From: Paraclostridium ghonii
GTDB lineage: Bacteria > Bacillota > Clostridia > Peptostreptococcales > Peptostreptococcaceae
Assembly (NCBI RefSeq): GCF_030815085.1
Contig: NZ_JAUSWG010000002.1
DNA length: 64,000 nucleotides
Direction: 5' to 3' (one strand)
A model generated the notes under the pieces. That model saw only the letters and a list, made by a program, of their open reading frames with translations. It had not been told where the DNA came from and searched no databases. This document shows, in pieces, positions 1-9,677 of this stretch (positions are counted from its first letter, which is position 1; each line of letters opens with the position of its first letter). Position numbers and translations under genes: made by a program.

Positions 1-1009
1 CTGCACGACCTGTTCTACCTATCCTATGAACATAGTTTTCTCTTAATACAGGTACATCATAATTTATTACATGAGTGATATTGTCTATATCTATACCCCT
101 AGCAGCTACATCTGTTGCTATTAAGTATCTAAAGTATCCTTTTTTAAAGTTATTCATTACTTTAATTCGCTCATCTTGTTCCATACCACCATGTATTTTA
201 TCACATGGATATTTAAGTTTTCTTAATTCATTATACAGAGATTCTACCTTAACTTGTGTATTACAAAAAATCACACAGCTATCTGGATTTTCTATTGTTG
301 TTATGTCTTTTAATAAATTTAGCTTACCTGTTTCTTCTACGCTATATCCATCTTGTTGTATTCTATCTACTGTTAATGTTTTTGCTTCAATTTCTATTGT
401 AACAGGATCTTTCATATATTTTTTTGATAGTGCATTTATATCTTCTGGCATGGTTGCTGAAAATAACATAGTCACACGTTCAGTAGGTAGTGCTGATATT
501 ATTTCTTCTACTTGCTCTAAGAATCCCATACTAAGCATTTCATCTGCTTCGTCTAATACAAGGTATTTTATGTTATCAGTTATAAAATTTCCTTCTTTAA
601 TATGGTCTATTGTTCTCCCTGGCGTTCCTACTACTATATGAGTTTTTTGTTTTAACTCTTTTGCTTGTAACGCAAACGATGATTTACCATATAATGCTGG
701 TACTTTTATTCTTTTGAATCTCCCTATGTTAAATACATCTTCCTTAACTTGTATTGCAAGCTCTCTTGTTGGTGTAAGTATTAATGCTTGTGGTTTGTTA
801 TCATCCCAATCAACTAATTCACATAACGGTATTGCAAATGTTGCTGTTTTACCACTTCCGGTTTGTGATTTTACTAGTACATCTTTATTTTCTAGTGCAA
901 CTGGTATTACTTCTTGCTGAACTTTTGTTGGTGTATTATAGTTTAGAATGTTAAGTGATTTTAATATTTCATTACTTAGTTTGTAATCTTTAAAATTTGT
1001 TTTTATCAT
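1..1009 (-). CDS. DEAD-box ATP-dependent RNA helicase, 3' end outside window
   Basis: RNA helicase that uses ATP to remodel RNA duplexes, as in ribosome assembly or mRNA decay. Read on the minus strand from ATG at 1009, it shows the helicase motifs in order: motif I SQTGSGKTA, PTRELA, TPGR, DEAD within LVLDEADEML, SAT in LFSATMP, then the second RecA domain with ARGIDID and the motif VI stretch HRIGRTGRA at the window edge. About 336 residues are visible; the C-terminal tail is cut off, so CshA- and DbpA-type cannot be separated. The start is supported by an AAGGAAGAG ribosome binding site seven bases upstream. The family call is secure; the RNA substrate is unknown. Confidence 0.95.
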   Translation of the reverse strand, partial: MIKTNFKDYKLSNEILKSLNILNYNTPTKVQQEVIPVALENKDVLVKSQTGSGKTATFAIPLCELVDWDDNKPQALILTPTRELAIQVKEDVFNIGRFKRIKVPALYGKSSFALQAKELKQKTHIVVGTPGRTIDHIKEGNFITDNIKYLVLDEADEMLSMGFLEQVEEIISALPTERVTMLFSATMPEDINALSKKYMKDPVTIEIEAKTLTVDRIQQDGYSVEETGKLNLLKDITTIENPDSCVIFCNTQVKVESLYNELRKLKYPCDKIHGGMEQDERIKVMNNFKKGYFRYLIATDVAARGIDIDNITHVINYDVPVLRENYVHRIGRTGRA

Positions 1010-1253
1010 TTATATGCTCTTCCTTTATGTCGTTATAGTATTTTTATATCTATCCTAATTACTAAATAATATCATAAAAATTCTATATCTCCTAATTTTT
1101 AAAAATAGTGCCCCCAAAAATAATTTTTTTAAATACCCTGTACTTCTGACCACCACTTAATTTATTTGTATATTTATTAACCTTGTCTCAAAATCCTAAG
1201 ATAATAATTATACTATCAATATATTTTTTAATGCTTCTAATCTGTTTTTAACT

Positions 1254-3800
1254 TTATTCTTCATTTTTAAGGCCTTCTACTATACTTAATTTTGAAACTT
1301 TGTTTTTTGCTAAATATCCAGCAATTACACATATAATTATTGCTCCTACCCCAAACTGAAGTATTTCTACTTCAGGTATCTTAAATTCATATGCCTGTTT
1401 AATTCCTGCTCCTTGAGAAAATATTTCATTTGCTCTTTGCATACTTTTATAAGTATTATAACTAGAAAATACTCCAGCTATTATTGAACTTAAAATACCA
1501 TATATAATGCTTTCTTTTAGTATCATTTTCTTAACATTTTTCATACTCATTCCAATAGCTCTTAGTGTTGAAATTTCCTTAAGTCTAATCATTATATTTG
1601 TTATAACTATACAAGCTATATTTATAGATGATATAACCAATGTAATTATTACACTCACTAGTACCTCTTTTTTAAGTTTTATATTTCCTTCAGTAGATAT
1701 TTTCCTATTTTCATACTTACTTTCCATTTCCTTAAAATCATCTTCATTTATTATTTCTTTTACCTTTGAGACGACTCCTTCTTCTTTCTCCTTTTGTAAT
1801 TTTATAGATATATTATTAAAGCCTTTTTTTCCTGTTAAATTTTCAAAACTATTTTTATCTAATATTACTTGGAAACGAGAGTCCATTCCACATTCAGCAT
1901 TTAAAACATAATCAGTATTTAATAGTCCTGCAACTTTAATTTTTTGATTAACATATTTTACTTCTTTACCATTAGTTTCTGGAATCTTAACTTCAATAAT
2001 ATCTCCCACTTTTAACTCTTTTAATGTAGTTGAATCATTTGATACTGCTGAACCTGAATAAAAATGATTAGATACTATCGCACTTATTGTATCTCCTTCT
2101 TTTTTTAAGTTATCTATGTTTTTATCTTCTAGGTATTTTTCTAGTTTTTTAAGAGTACTTTTATCGTATCCTTTTATAGATGTTCCTATTTCTAAATTTG
2201 ATTCATCGCTATCTAGAGGATTATTTTGTTTATAATAGTCGCTTATATTTTCTTTGTTTGAGTTTAAGTATCCTATAGTATTCATATTCTTAGTTAATTC
2301 ACTAACTCCATCTATCTTAGATATCTTACTTACTTCATCATCTGTGTATTCATTAAAATATTCACTTGAGTTATTAGAATTATGACTAAGTATTATGTCA
2401 CTTTCGCCCATCTCCATAATAATAGGGCTAAGACTGTCTACATTTTTATCATATTGCTTAAATGCAACCATATTGGTTATAAATAAAAAACCTGTTATAC
2501 TTATTGAAAGTATTGATAAAATTGTTCTTGTTTTGTATCTCCATATATTTTTGTATTCCATATATCCTGTAAGACCAAATACTTTCCTTATTAACTTATG
2601 ATAAAATCTATCTTTTTTTATTGATTTTAAACTTCCAGTACTTCTAATAGCTTCTATTGGAGAGATATTTCCACAATTATAAATAGTAAAAATACTAGCT
2701 ATAGCTACTGAAACTACTGCCATACACATAGGCTCTATTATACTTTCTTTACTTATATAAACACTTATATGTTCATTGTATATACTTCTAAGCCCTGCAT
2801 ACGAGGCTAGTATTCCCATTAAAAATCCTACTGCTAGCCCAATAAGTAAAACTATAAAACTTTGGATACATACCATGTACCTTACATTTTTCTTAGTCAT
2901 TCCTATTGCTCTTACCATTCCTATTTGTTTTTTCATATCTATTAATATAATATTAAATATATTATATATAACTAGCGTAGCTGCAACCATAGGAATCAAC
3001 TTATTATTAATCTTACTCTTTGAATCTTTAGACATATCATAATTTTGTATAGCTTCATTCAGCTGCACATTTATCCTAAATTTCTCATCATCTAGTTTAT
3101 ATTTGGCTATTGCTTTATCTGCCATATACATATTAGTTGTAAATTTAAGTATCCCTGAATGACTTATTAATTCTTTTGGTAAAATACTTTGATTTCCTGT
3201 GTATTTAGTAAATGCTTTGACTTTATAATATAAATTCCCATCATAAAATCCATCTGGCTTTTTTAATATTCCAACTAACTTAAATGACTTCTCTTTGCTA
3301 TAAATCTGATTTTTACTATTTTCATCCGTATAATTTTTAATAATATTAAAATCAATACTTTGACCTAGCTTATCGCCTAAGCCCATCTCTTTAAGAGCTT
3401 TTTCTTCTATTACTATTTCATTTTCATTTTTAGGTTCACTCCCTTTTATAAGAGTATATCCATAAGAATCTATAAAATCTTTACTATAAGAGTTTAAGCT
3501 CATAGACACACCTTTATTGCTTACGACATTACCTAGGTTTATGACATCATTGATAACTTTTATAGTCTTATCCTTTTTTAATTTATCTACAATTTCTAAG
3601 TTAAGATCACTGTACTCTACATGATAATCACTAAAGTTTTTATACGCTTCTTTTATATCATGTTTACTTTTAGACTCCGGAACTACATTAAGTGTAAATA
3701 CTAACATAACAGCTAATACAATACTAATTATTAATGATAAAGTTCTTCCCTTTTGTTTTTTTAAGTATGCTATAGCTAATCTAAAACTTACTATCATCAT
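1254..3800 (-). CDS. FtsX/MacB-type ABC transporter permease, two FtsX domains
   Basis: Large membrane permease of the type that works with a LolD/MacB-like ATPase in export or peptide resistance. It has an N-terminal membrane anchor at about residues 20-40, an extracytoplasmic MacB-like domain, and a first FtsX block of three helices at about 265-390 containing MVRAIGMTKKNV. A fourth helix, a second extracytoplasmic domain, and a second FtsX block near the C-terminus with LRAIGMSMKNVKKM follow. At 848 residues it is normal for a two-block permease. The first two codons are both ATG and the AAGGAGGGG site sits against the first, so the second ATG is more likely used. No ATPase gene flanks it; the upstream minus-strand gene is a GHKL kinase. 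The substrate cannot be told. Confidence 0.85.
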   Translation of the reverse strand: MMIVSFRLAIAYLKKQKGRTLSLIISIVLAVMLVFTLNVVPESKSKHDIKEAYKNFSDYHVEYSDLNLEIVDKLKKDKTIKVINDVINLGNVVSNKGVSMSLNSYSKDFIDSYGYTLIKGSEPKNENEIVIEEKALKEMGLGDKLGQSIDFNIIKNYTDENSKNQIYSKEKSFKLVGILKKPDGFYDGNLYYKVKAFTKYTGNQSILPKELISHSGILKFTTNMYMADKAIAKYKLDDEKFRINVQLNEAIQNYDMSKDSKSKINNKLIPMVAATLVIYNIFNIILIDMKKQIGMVRAIGMTKKNVRYMVCIQSFIVLLIGLAVGFLMGILASYAGLRSIYNEHISVYISKESIIEPMCMAVVSVAIASIFTIYNCGNISPIEAIRSTGSLKSIKKDRFYHKLIRKVFGLTGYMEYKNIWRYKTRTILSILSISITGFLFITNMVAFKQYDKNVDSLSPIIMEMGESDIILSHNSNNSSEYFNEYTDDEVSKISKIDGVSELTKNMNTIGYLNSNKENISDYYKQNNPLDSDESNLEIGTSIKGYDKSTLKKLEKYLEDKNIDNLKKEGDTISAIVSNHFYSGSAVSNDSTTLKELKVGDIIEVKIPETNGKEVKYVNQKIKVAGLLNTDYVLNAECGMDSRFQVILDKNSFENLTGKKGFNNISIKLQKEKEEGVVSKVKEIINEDDFKEMESKYENRKISTEGNIKLKKEVLVSVIITLVISSINIACIVITNIMIRLKEISTLRAIGMSMKNVKKMILKESIIYGILSSIIAGVFSSYNTYKSMQRANEIFSQGAGIKQAYEFKIPEVEILQFGVGAIIICVIAGYLAKNKVSKLSIVEGLKNEE

Positions 3801-3844
3801 TCCCCTCCTTATTTACTTTAAGATATTAAATATAAAACCGTTAT

Positions 3845-3888
3845 ACGTAAAAAATGCTACCTTCTTTGTATTAAAAGGTAACATTTCT
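3845..3888 (-). terminator. Rho-independent terminator after the GHKL kinase gene
   Basis: On the minus strand ATGTTACCTTTT pairs imperfectly with AAAGAAGGTAGCAT across a short loop and is followed by six Ts. It lies between the kinase and permease genes, suggesting separate transcription units. Confidence 0.6.
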
Positions 3889-3971
3889 AAAATTTTGATT
3901 CAATATAAGTCCGCCAAGTGGTATTTTTTTACCGACAACTAGCATGTTAAATGAATATTCCTATTAAATTT

Positions 3972-5306
3972 TCACTCTATTGGCATATGAATAGTAGCTA
4001 TAAACTTAGACTCACTATCCTTAATTTTTAATTCTCCATTATATTTTTTTATTGAAGATTTTATACTATCAATACCAATTCCATGGAGGAATTTATCTTT
4101 TTTAGAAGTAAAAACCTTACCATGTTTAATTATTACTTTATTTATCTTGCTATTTTCACACCTAACTGCATAGTACCCTTTTATAAAAGTACCTTTTATA
4201 TTTATGTATTTTTTTATATTATTATCATCAATTTTATTACATGCTTCAATAGCATTATCTACTAAATTTGAAAATATACTACTTATATCAATCATCTCTA
4301 TAAAATCACATTTACTAAAATTTATCCCTACATTAAAATCTATATTACTTTCCATACATACTTTACTTTTTTCATGAAATATAATATCTAATATTACATT
4401 TCCTGTGTTATAAATATTTTTACTTTCGTTTACTTTATCTTCTATATTGTTAATGTATTTATTTACATCTTCACTGCTATTTTTTAATGATTTTATATTT
4501 TCCATATGATTATTCATATCGTGGTATACTTGTCTCATTTTTTCTTGTGACTCCTTAACCATTAGATAGTATTTATACTGTATGTCTAGTTTTTCATTTA
4601 CAAACTCTATTTTAACTTTTTCTTTTTCCACTTTTATAGAATTTAAAAATATAGATATTAATAATATATTTACTATAACTAAAAGATAAGGAAATGTCTC
4701 TTTAATAGTCTGTGAAAATATAAGCATGTCTGTAACATAGGAAAAATCAATATTATTTTTAACTACCATTCCATATAAATTATTTACATCTGTATATGAT
4801 TTATTTATAAATACTATCACTAATAAATTAATTGTAGTGGTTAATATAATATATAAATAGTATTTATTCTTTTTATAAATATCTTGAAGCCTATTAAAAA
4901 AGGTTATACTCATAAAAAAAACAAAAAAATTAATTATAAGGGTTATTTCAAGTATGTAATCTATTTTTATAGTTGAAATTTGTACAACCCAATAAATACT
5001 ACACCCTACTAAAATATAAATTAAACTGTATATTGCTGAGATAGTAATAGATTTTCTCGAATCAATTCTATAAAAAAATTTACAAATTAAATACATAATT
5101 AAAAACATCCTTAATATCTCTTGTAAAGATACGACTCCAAAACTTAATCCGCTTTTAATCATAATAAGTAAACCTATACTTGTAAGTATACACTGAATAT
5201 CAAATTCATATCTATGAACATAACCTTTTTTATCCATTAGTATAAAAAATAAAGTTATAAATATTCCAATATTTATAACAGCTAAAATATAAGAACTAAC
5301 TAACAT
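3972..5306 (-). CDS. GHKL-family sensor histidine kinase (AgrC/CitA-like)
   Basis: Membrane sensor kinase of the class that reads peptide or small-molecule signals. The first 220 residues form six or seven membrane helices. A helical linker follows, with the phospho-accepting H-box YHDMNNHMENI at about 264. The GHKL ATPase domain has N-box NLVDNAIEACNKI and glycine box GIGIDSIKSSI near the C-terminus. Length 444 residues is typical for AgrC-like kinases. No LytTR or other response regulator and no signal-peptide gene (AgrB/AgrD type) is next to it; the neighbours are a LysR regulator and an FtsX permease. The partner regulator must be elsewhere, or the kinase is an orphan. Confidence 0.88.
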   Translation of the reverse strand: MLVSSYILAVINIGIFITLFFILMDKKGYVHRYEFDIQCILTSIGLLIMIKSGLSFGVVSLQEILRMFLIMYLICKFFYRIDSRKSITISAIYSLIYILVGCSIYWVVQISTIKIDYILEITLIINFFVFFMSITFFNRLQDIYKKNKYYLYIILTTTINLLVIVFINKSYTDVNNLYGMVVKNNIDFSYVTDMLIFSQTIKETFPYLLVIVNILLISIFLNSIKVEKEKVKIEFVNEKLDIQYKYYLMVKESQEKMRQVYHDMNNHMENIKSLKNSSEDVNKYINNIEDKVNESKNIYNTGNVILDIIFHEKSKVCMESNIDFNVGINFSKCDFIEMIDISSIFSNLVDNAIEACNKIDDNNIKKYINIKGTFIKGYYAVRCENSKINKVIIKHGKVFTSKKDKFLHGIGIDSIKSSIKKYNGELKIKDSESKFIATIHMPIE

Positions 5307-5361
5307 AATTTCTCCTCTATTAAGTCAAATTTTTTATTTTCTATATATGCTTTAATTTATC

Positions 5362-6240
5362 TTAATTAATTTTTTTACATATATTTATAAACTCAATCAA
5401 AGATTTTGAAAGCCATTTATTTTTATGGTAAACAAGTAATGAGCATATTTTTCTATCTATACTTTCAAATTCAATTCCTTGTAAATTACCTTTTTCAATA
5501 TCCTCTTTTACAGTTATTTCAGGAAGTATAGATATTCCCAATCCTGTTTTCACACATTGCTTTATTGATTCTATACTCCAAAGTTCCATCGTATTATTAG
5601 CTATAATTTTTTGTGAGTCTAAGTAAGTTTCAAAGGCTATTCTATAGCTGCAATCTTTTTCATTATATATAATACATTGATCTATCTTATTATTTTTCTG
5701 TGTAAAATCTAAATTTTTAAAATCAAATTCATTGTTAGCTATTATTACTAATTTTTCTTCCTTTATTTTGTTTACTACTAGATTTACATCTTTAAAATCC
5801 TCCATCATTAAAAATGTAATATCTATTTCTCCCTTAAATAAAAGCATTTTAAGATAATTACAATTACCATTTATTATACTGATTTTTACATTAGGAAATT
5901 TTTCTCTATATTCTTTTAGTATTGACTGTAACATGTACACAGTTATAGACTCTGGTGCACCTATCTTTATTTCTCCTTTTACTTCACCATTAACAGATAT
6001 ACTATTTATCTTATCTATTGTAATCATTAGTTCTTTAGTATACTCCATTAATTGTTCTCCGGATTCTGTTATTCTATTTTTCCTTCCCACCCTATCAAAT
6101 AACTTAGCATCTATACTTTTTTCTAATTCTTGTATGTGCGTAGTTACGGTTGACTGAGTATATCCTAAATAATGAGCTGCTTTAGTCAGACTTCCTAATT
6201 CAACTACTTTTTTAAATGTTATTAATTGTCTTATCTCCAA
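5362..6240 (-). CDS. LysR-family transcriptional regulator
   Basis: DNA-binding regulator of 292 residues, the usual LysR length. The winged helix-turn-helix fills residues 1-60, with SLTKAAHYLGYTQSTVTTHI as the recognition region, followed by a linker helix and a two-lobed effector domain with IKIGAPESITVYML at its start and GLGISILPEITV near the end. It is divergent from the QueG-like gene starting at 6415 and 165 bases separate them, the classic arrangement in which a LysR protein controls itself and its neighbour. The inducer is unknown. Confidence 0.92.
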   Translation of the reverse strand: MEIRQLITFKKVVELGSLTKAAHYLGYTQSTVTTHIQELEKSIDAKLFDRVGRKNRITESGEQLMEYTKELMITIDKINSISVNGEVKGEIKIGAPESITVYMLQSILKEYREKFPNVKISIINGNCNYLKMLLFKGEIDITFLMMEDFKDVNLVVNKIKEEKLVIIANNEFDFKNLDFTQKNNKIDQCIIYNEKDCSYRIAFETYLDSQKIIANNTMELWSIESIKQCVKTGLGISILPEITVKEDIEKGNLQGIEFESIDRKICSLLVYHKNKWLSKSLIEFINICKKIN

Positions 6241-6336
6241 ATTTATTTCACACCCTCTTTAATATATCGATATTTTCAATACTTAACTCTATTTATTTCA
6301 ATTATACAAATATTTAAATCTACTATACAATAATTT

Positions 6337-6348
6337 ATACAAATGTAT
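6337..6348. promoter_or_regulatory. Possible LysR operator (ATAC-N4-GTAT palindrome)
   Basis: The sequence ATACAAATGTAT in the divergent LysR/QueG-like spacer is a perfect dyad of the T-N11-A class bound by LysR proteins, and related ATACAA half-sites lie within 30 bases. Placement fits; binding is inferred. Confidence 0.35.
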
Positions 6349-6414
6349 GTTAGATAACAAATTTTAATAATCTTTAATGCATTTTATAATATACCATAAA
6401 TAGGAGTGTGTAAA

Positions 6415-7455
6415 ATGGAAATAAATTTTGAAAATAAAATAAAAAATAAAGCTATAAAACTAGGTTATGAAAACTGTGGAATTATACAAATAAATGAAAT
6501 GAAAGACTATTCTCAAAAACTAACTGAACGTATAAACAAATTTCCAGAAATAAAACCATATACAGAAGAATTTTATAGTTTTTCTAACTTAGAAAATGAT
6601 TATCCTTGGGCTAAATCTGTTATTGTATGCACAAGAATATATGGAAAATATAAAATCCCTAACCATCTAGATGGCCTAATTGGAAAATACTATTTAGTAG
6701 ATAGCCGTATAGATACAAATTCCAAAGATTATCAAGATAGTATATCATTTGAAAACTATTTAAATAAATTAGGACTAAAAACAGCTACTAATAGAAAGTT
6801 TGGAGTCACAGCTTTAAGGTGGGCTGCACATAAAGCAGGTCTTGGAATTATAAGAAAGAATAATTTTTTCTATTCAGCTTCAGGTTCTTGGGTATATTTA
6901 GAAGCTTGGATTATCGATCAGGATCTTACATTAAAAGAAAATATAAACTTAAAAAATTGTCCAACAAATTGTAATCTTTGTATCAAAGCTTGTCCAACAA
7001 ATTCATTATTAGAACCTTATGTAATGAATAGAAATACTTGTATTTCTTGTCTTACAACTTGGGGTGGTTGGGATTTACCTAATGAGAAATATAATAGTTC
7101 AATAGGTAAATGGATTTATGGATGTGATATTTGCCAAGATATTTGTCCTTTTAATAAAAATACGTGGTCAGAAGAAAATAGCTTCCCAAATCTAGAAAAA
7201 TTAAGTATTTCAATATCTTTAGAAAAAATAATTGAAATGGATTATAATTTTTTAAGAGATATCATAAGTACTAAGTTTTGGTATATATCTAAATATGATG
7301 TTTGGAGATGGAAAACTAATTCACTTAATGCTATGCTAAATACTTATAATCCTACTTATGATAAATACATTGATATAGCTTGTCATGATGAAGATATACG
7401 TGTTCAAAAAATGGCTATCTGGGTAAAAGATCAATTAAGTATAAGAAATAATTGA
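6415..7455 (+). CDS. QueG-like double [4Fe-4S] cluster reductase
   Basis: Iron-sulfur protein resembling epoxyqueuosine reductase, which reduces the epoxide on tRNA queuosine precursors with cobalamin and two [4Fe-4S] clusters. Visible are the family stretch AGLGIIRKNNFFYS followed by GSWVYLEAW, then cluster motifs CPTNCNLCIKACP at about 185 and CISC plus CDICQDICPFN at about 210-245. The C-terminus is one HEAT-like repeat rather than the longer repeat region of canonical QueG. I place the start at ATG 6415 because AGGAG at 6402-6406 is correctly spaced for it; an upstream in-frame GTG overlaps that site. It may be a QueG paralogue with another substrate. The divergent LysR gene may control it. 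Confidence 0.75.
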   Translation: MEINFENKIKNKAIKLGYENCGIIQINEMKDYSQKLTERINKFPEIKPYTEEFYSFSNLENDYPWAKSVIVCTRIYGKYKIPNHLDGLIGKYYLVDSRIDTNSKDYQDSISFENYLNKLGLKTATNRKFGVTALRWAAHKAGLGIIRKNNFFYSASGSWVYLEAWIIDQDLTLKENINLKNCPTNCNLCIKACPTNSLLEPYVMNRNTCISCLTTWGGWDLPNEKYNSSIGKWIYGCDICQDICPFNKNTWSEENSFPNLEKLSISISLEKIIEMDYNFLRDIISTKFWYISKYDVWRWKTNSLNAMLNTYNPTYDKYIDIACHDEDIRVQKMAIWVKDQLSIRNN

Positions 7456-7902
7456 TTATGATTAATCTATTTGCTTAACTTTATCATAGCTACTTATCCT
7501 TTAAATTATTTAACTAAAAATTTAATAATTATAATAGATTATATCAAATCAACAGTAACTATTAACGTATTATGATTTATACTATTTTTGTATAATTATA
7601 GCCTTTACTTTCAAACTACTTTTTATTTTTATGATTCCAACACTCTTAAATAAATTTACTTAATAACATTGTATTCTTTTTCTCTAATATTACTTATAAA
7701 AAAAGATATTAACATAAATTTATGTCAATATCTTTTTGTGGATTTCAATGGTTGAGACGAAACACATCGAAGCCAATTCCGTATTGTACTATCTCTTATA
7801 TCCCAATAAATAAAAAAATTGCTAGAATTGATTAAATCCCAGTAATATTGAGTATTAAGTACTATATTTACACAAATCTATAGGCAGTCTCACATACTTT
7901 TA
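7456..7902. other. Intergenic region with a minus-strand terminator element
   Basis: This 447-base AT-rich gap holds no convincing gene. Its main features are the stem-loop at 7700-7737 and the adjoining conserved block ACCATTGAAATC (minus strand, about 7741-7752), which recurs beside the terminator near 12.8 kb and in degenerate form near 14.4 kb. Confidence 0.6.
7700..7737 (-). terminator. Terminator after the MerR/GyrI pair
   Basis: AAAAAGATATT-ACATAAATTTATGT-AATATCTTTTT forms a nearly perfect stem with T runs on both sides, so it can end transcription from either direction. It lies about 165 bases past the GyrI-like gene. Confidence 0.7.
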
Positions 7903-8526
7903 CTATATTTGCTCTACTGAATACCTAAGCACTGTTTTTAATTTTGATGCTTCAGTTTTTCTGAAATCTGAAAGGTAAATTTCTTTATGAGCCAAAGTTT
8001 TAATTTCTAAGTTGTTTTCAATACAAAAATCTTTCATAGATGAAAAAGTTCTTGGTTCATCATCGTATGGTCCTACATGAAGCATTTGAACAGAAAGGCC
8101 ATCTTTAATTGATTCAAACTCAACTTTTTCTAATAATGGATGATACTTCTTCTTTTTAACTATTTCCATAGCCATTTTTACAATTTCCTCTGTGACAAAA
8201 TCAGGTTGCCTAATCATTAATTTATAAATAAGTTCGTCTTTATTTAAAGTTTCATTTAATCGACCTTGTTCTGTTAAATCCCAAATTCCTTCTAATGGGT
8301 ATACTGTGTATTCAAAGTATCCATCTGGAGTTATTCCATTTTTAGGCATCATTCTAATTGCATAAGATAGTGAGTACAATACTCCTATACATTCCTTGAA
8401 TGCTTCTGTGTTTGGATTACCTCGTCCTTTTAATGTAAAAAACTTAAACTTTGGTATCTCTACTAACTGTGGTTTTTCTTTTGGTATATAATATTCCTTT
8501 TCTCTTTTTCTCCATTCATGTTTCAT
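7903..8526 (-). CDS. GyrI-like small-molecule binding domain protein
   Basis: Stand-alone effector-binding protein of the GyrI/SOUL-like superfamily, which binds small hydrophobic or cationic ligands. The opening with EIPKFKFFTLKGRG and the FEYTVYPLEGIWDL region are typical of the 200-210-residue cytosolic GyrI-like group (COG4832), and MLHVGPYDDEPRTF is the conserved pocket segment. It lies two bases after the MerR gene that itself ends in a GyrI-like domain, so the two form an operon, probably for sensing and sequestering the same toxic compound. The ligand is unknown. Confidence 0.8.
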   Translation of the reverse strand: MKHEWRKREKEYYIPKEKPQLVEIPKFKFFTLKGRGNPNTEAFKECIGVLYSLSYAIRMMPKNGITPDGYFEYTVYPLEGIWDLTEQGRLNETLNKDELIYKLMIRQPDFVTEEIVKMAMEIVKKKKYHPLLEKVEFESIKDGLSVQMLHVGPYDDEPRTFSSMKDFCIENNLEIKTLAHKEIYLSDFRKTEASKLKTVLRYSVEQI

Positions 8527-8528
8527 AA

Positions 8529-9332
8529 TTATTCCTCCCTAGTTATTGGCATTACTATTTCTGTGACATATTTTTTAGGATTCCCTTTGAAAACTCTTCC
8601 TGGGCCTTTTCTATAAATTTCACGATGAGGTATACTACAATTTATGTCGTTTGTATTTTTATAATTAAAAATTTCTTTATATGCTTTATTAATTTCAGTA
8701 TAATTACCATTATGAATTGTTGTTATTGCTTCTACTTTTGGAATTTGCCTTATGGTTATTTTATCAGACTTTATTATTTTCTTTATAGGCACACATACTT
8801 CTATATCTGCATTTTCCTTATATTCATTGTCATAGTGTAAGCAAAATGGATAACCATTTGAATTATTTTTTACTATTTTATAAATTTCACTAAAGTATTG
8901 TCCAACATCACTATACTTGCCTGTAAATCTTAAGGCTGCAACTGTTATGGCTGGCATAGTTTTAAATTCTATTTTATATTCGTTCATTTTATTCTCTTGT
9001 ATTTCAATTCTTTTGTAATCGTTTAGCTTATTAAGGGTCTTTTCTAATTCATTTATTTGATTTTTTATCATGTCACTTTTTTCTTTAAATATATAAAGTA
9101 TATCTTCTTTATCTTTGCAAATAGATAAAATATCTTTTATTTCTAAAATTGAAAACTCTAGATTTCTTAATTCTAGTATCAATATAGCCTTTTTATAGTC
9201 TTCTTCATTATAATATCTATATCCATTGTTACTATCTCTATATGATGGAACAAGTATGTATTCTTCGTCATAGTATCTGAGTGTTTTAGTCGATATTTGA
9301 GTTAGTTTCGAAAATTCTCCTATTTTATACAT
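8529..9332 (-). CDS. MerR-family regulator with GyrI-like effector domain (BltR/BmrR type)
   Basis: Transcription activator of 267 residues. Residues 1-70 are a MerR winged helix with YKIGEFSKLTQISTKTLRYYDE; 75-115 form the dimerising coiled coil; from about 120 a GyrI-like ligand domain follows with MPAITVAALRFTGKY and IHNGNYTEINKAYKEI. This layout matches multidrug-sensing regulators such as BmrR and BltR. The gene is immediately upstream of a stand-alone GyrI-like protein, and no efflux pump is adjacent, which differs from the Bacillus cases. Confidence 0.9.
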   Translation of the reverse strand: MYKIGEFSKLTQISTKTLRYYDEEYILVPSYRDSNNGYRYYNEEDYKKAILILELRNLEFSILEIKDILSICKDKEDILYIFKEKSDMIKNQINELEKTLNKLNDYKRIEIQENKMNEYKIEFKTMPAITVAALRFTGKYSDVGQYFSEIYKIVKNNSNGYPFCLHYDNEYKENADIEVCVPIKKIIKSDKITIRQIPKVEAITTIHNGNYTEINKAYKEIFNYKNTNDINCSIPHREIYRKGPGRVFKGNPKKYVTEIVMPITREE

Positions 9333-9618
9333 TATTCACCGCCTAATTTTATTATAAACCTTCCCTTGCACTAGAAAGTCAATAGTATATTTTAATATAA
9401 AAATAGATATACTTTTAATCTACCAATATTTTTAGCTATTTTCCACTCTTATTTGTCACACAATTATCTAACATAGCCTATTTATTTAATTATTTCATAG
9501 TAATAACTTTTCATTACTTATAATTATAGACTAACTTTTTATTTCTTCGAATATTTTTATATAGACTTATTAGTAAAAAATTTACTTTATATTAATCTCT
9601 TACAATGAATTCCAATAT

Positions 9619-9656
9619 AAAAAAACCATATTGACTATTATATCAATATAGTTTTC
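9619..9656 (-). terminator. Terminator of the SF1 helicase gene
   Basis: On the minus strand AAACTATATTGA pairs with TCAATATGGTTT and runs into seven Ts, just after the helicase stop at 9678. The rest of the 345-base gap 9333-9677 shows nothing else I can support. Confidence 0.75.
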
Positions 9657-9677
9657 ATAGATGTTCCTAAGTTTACT

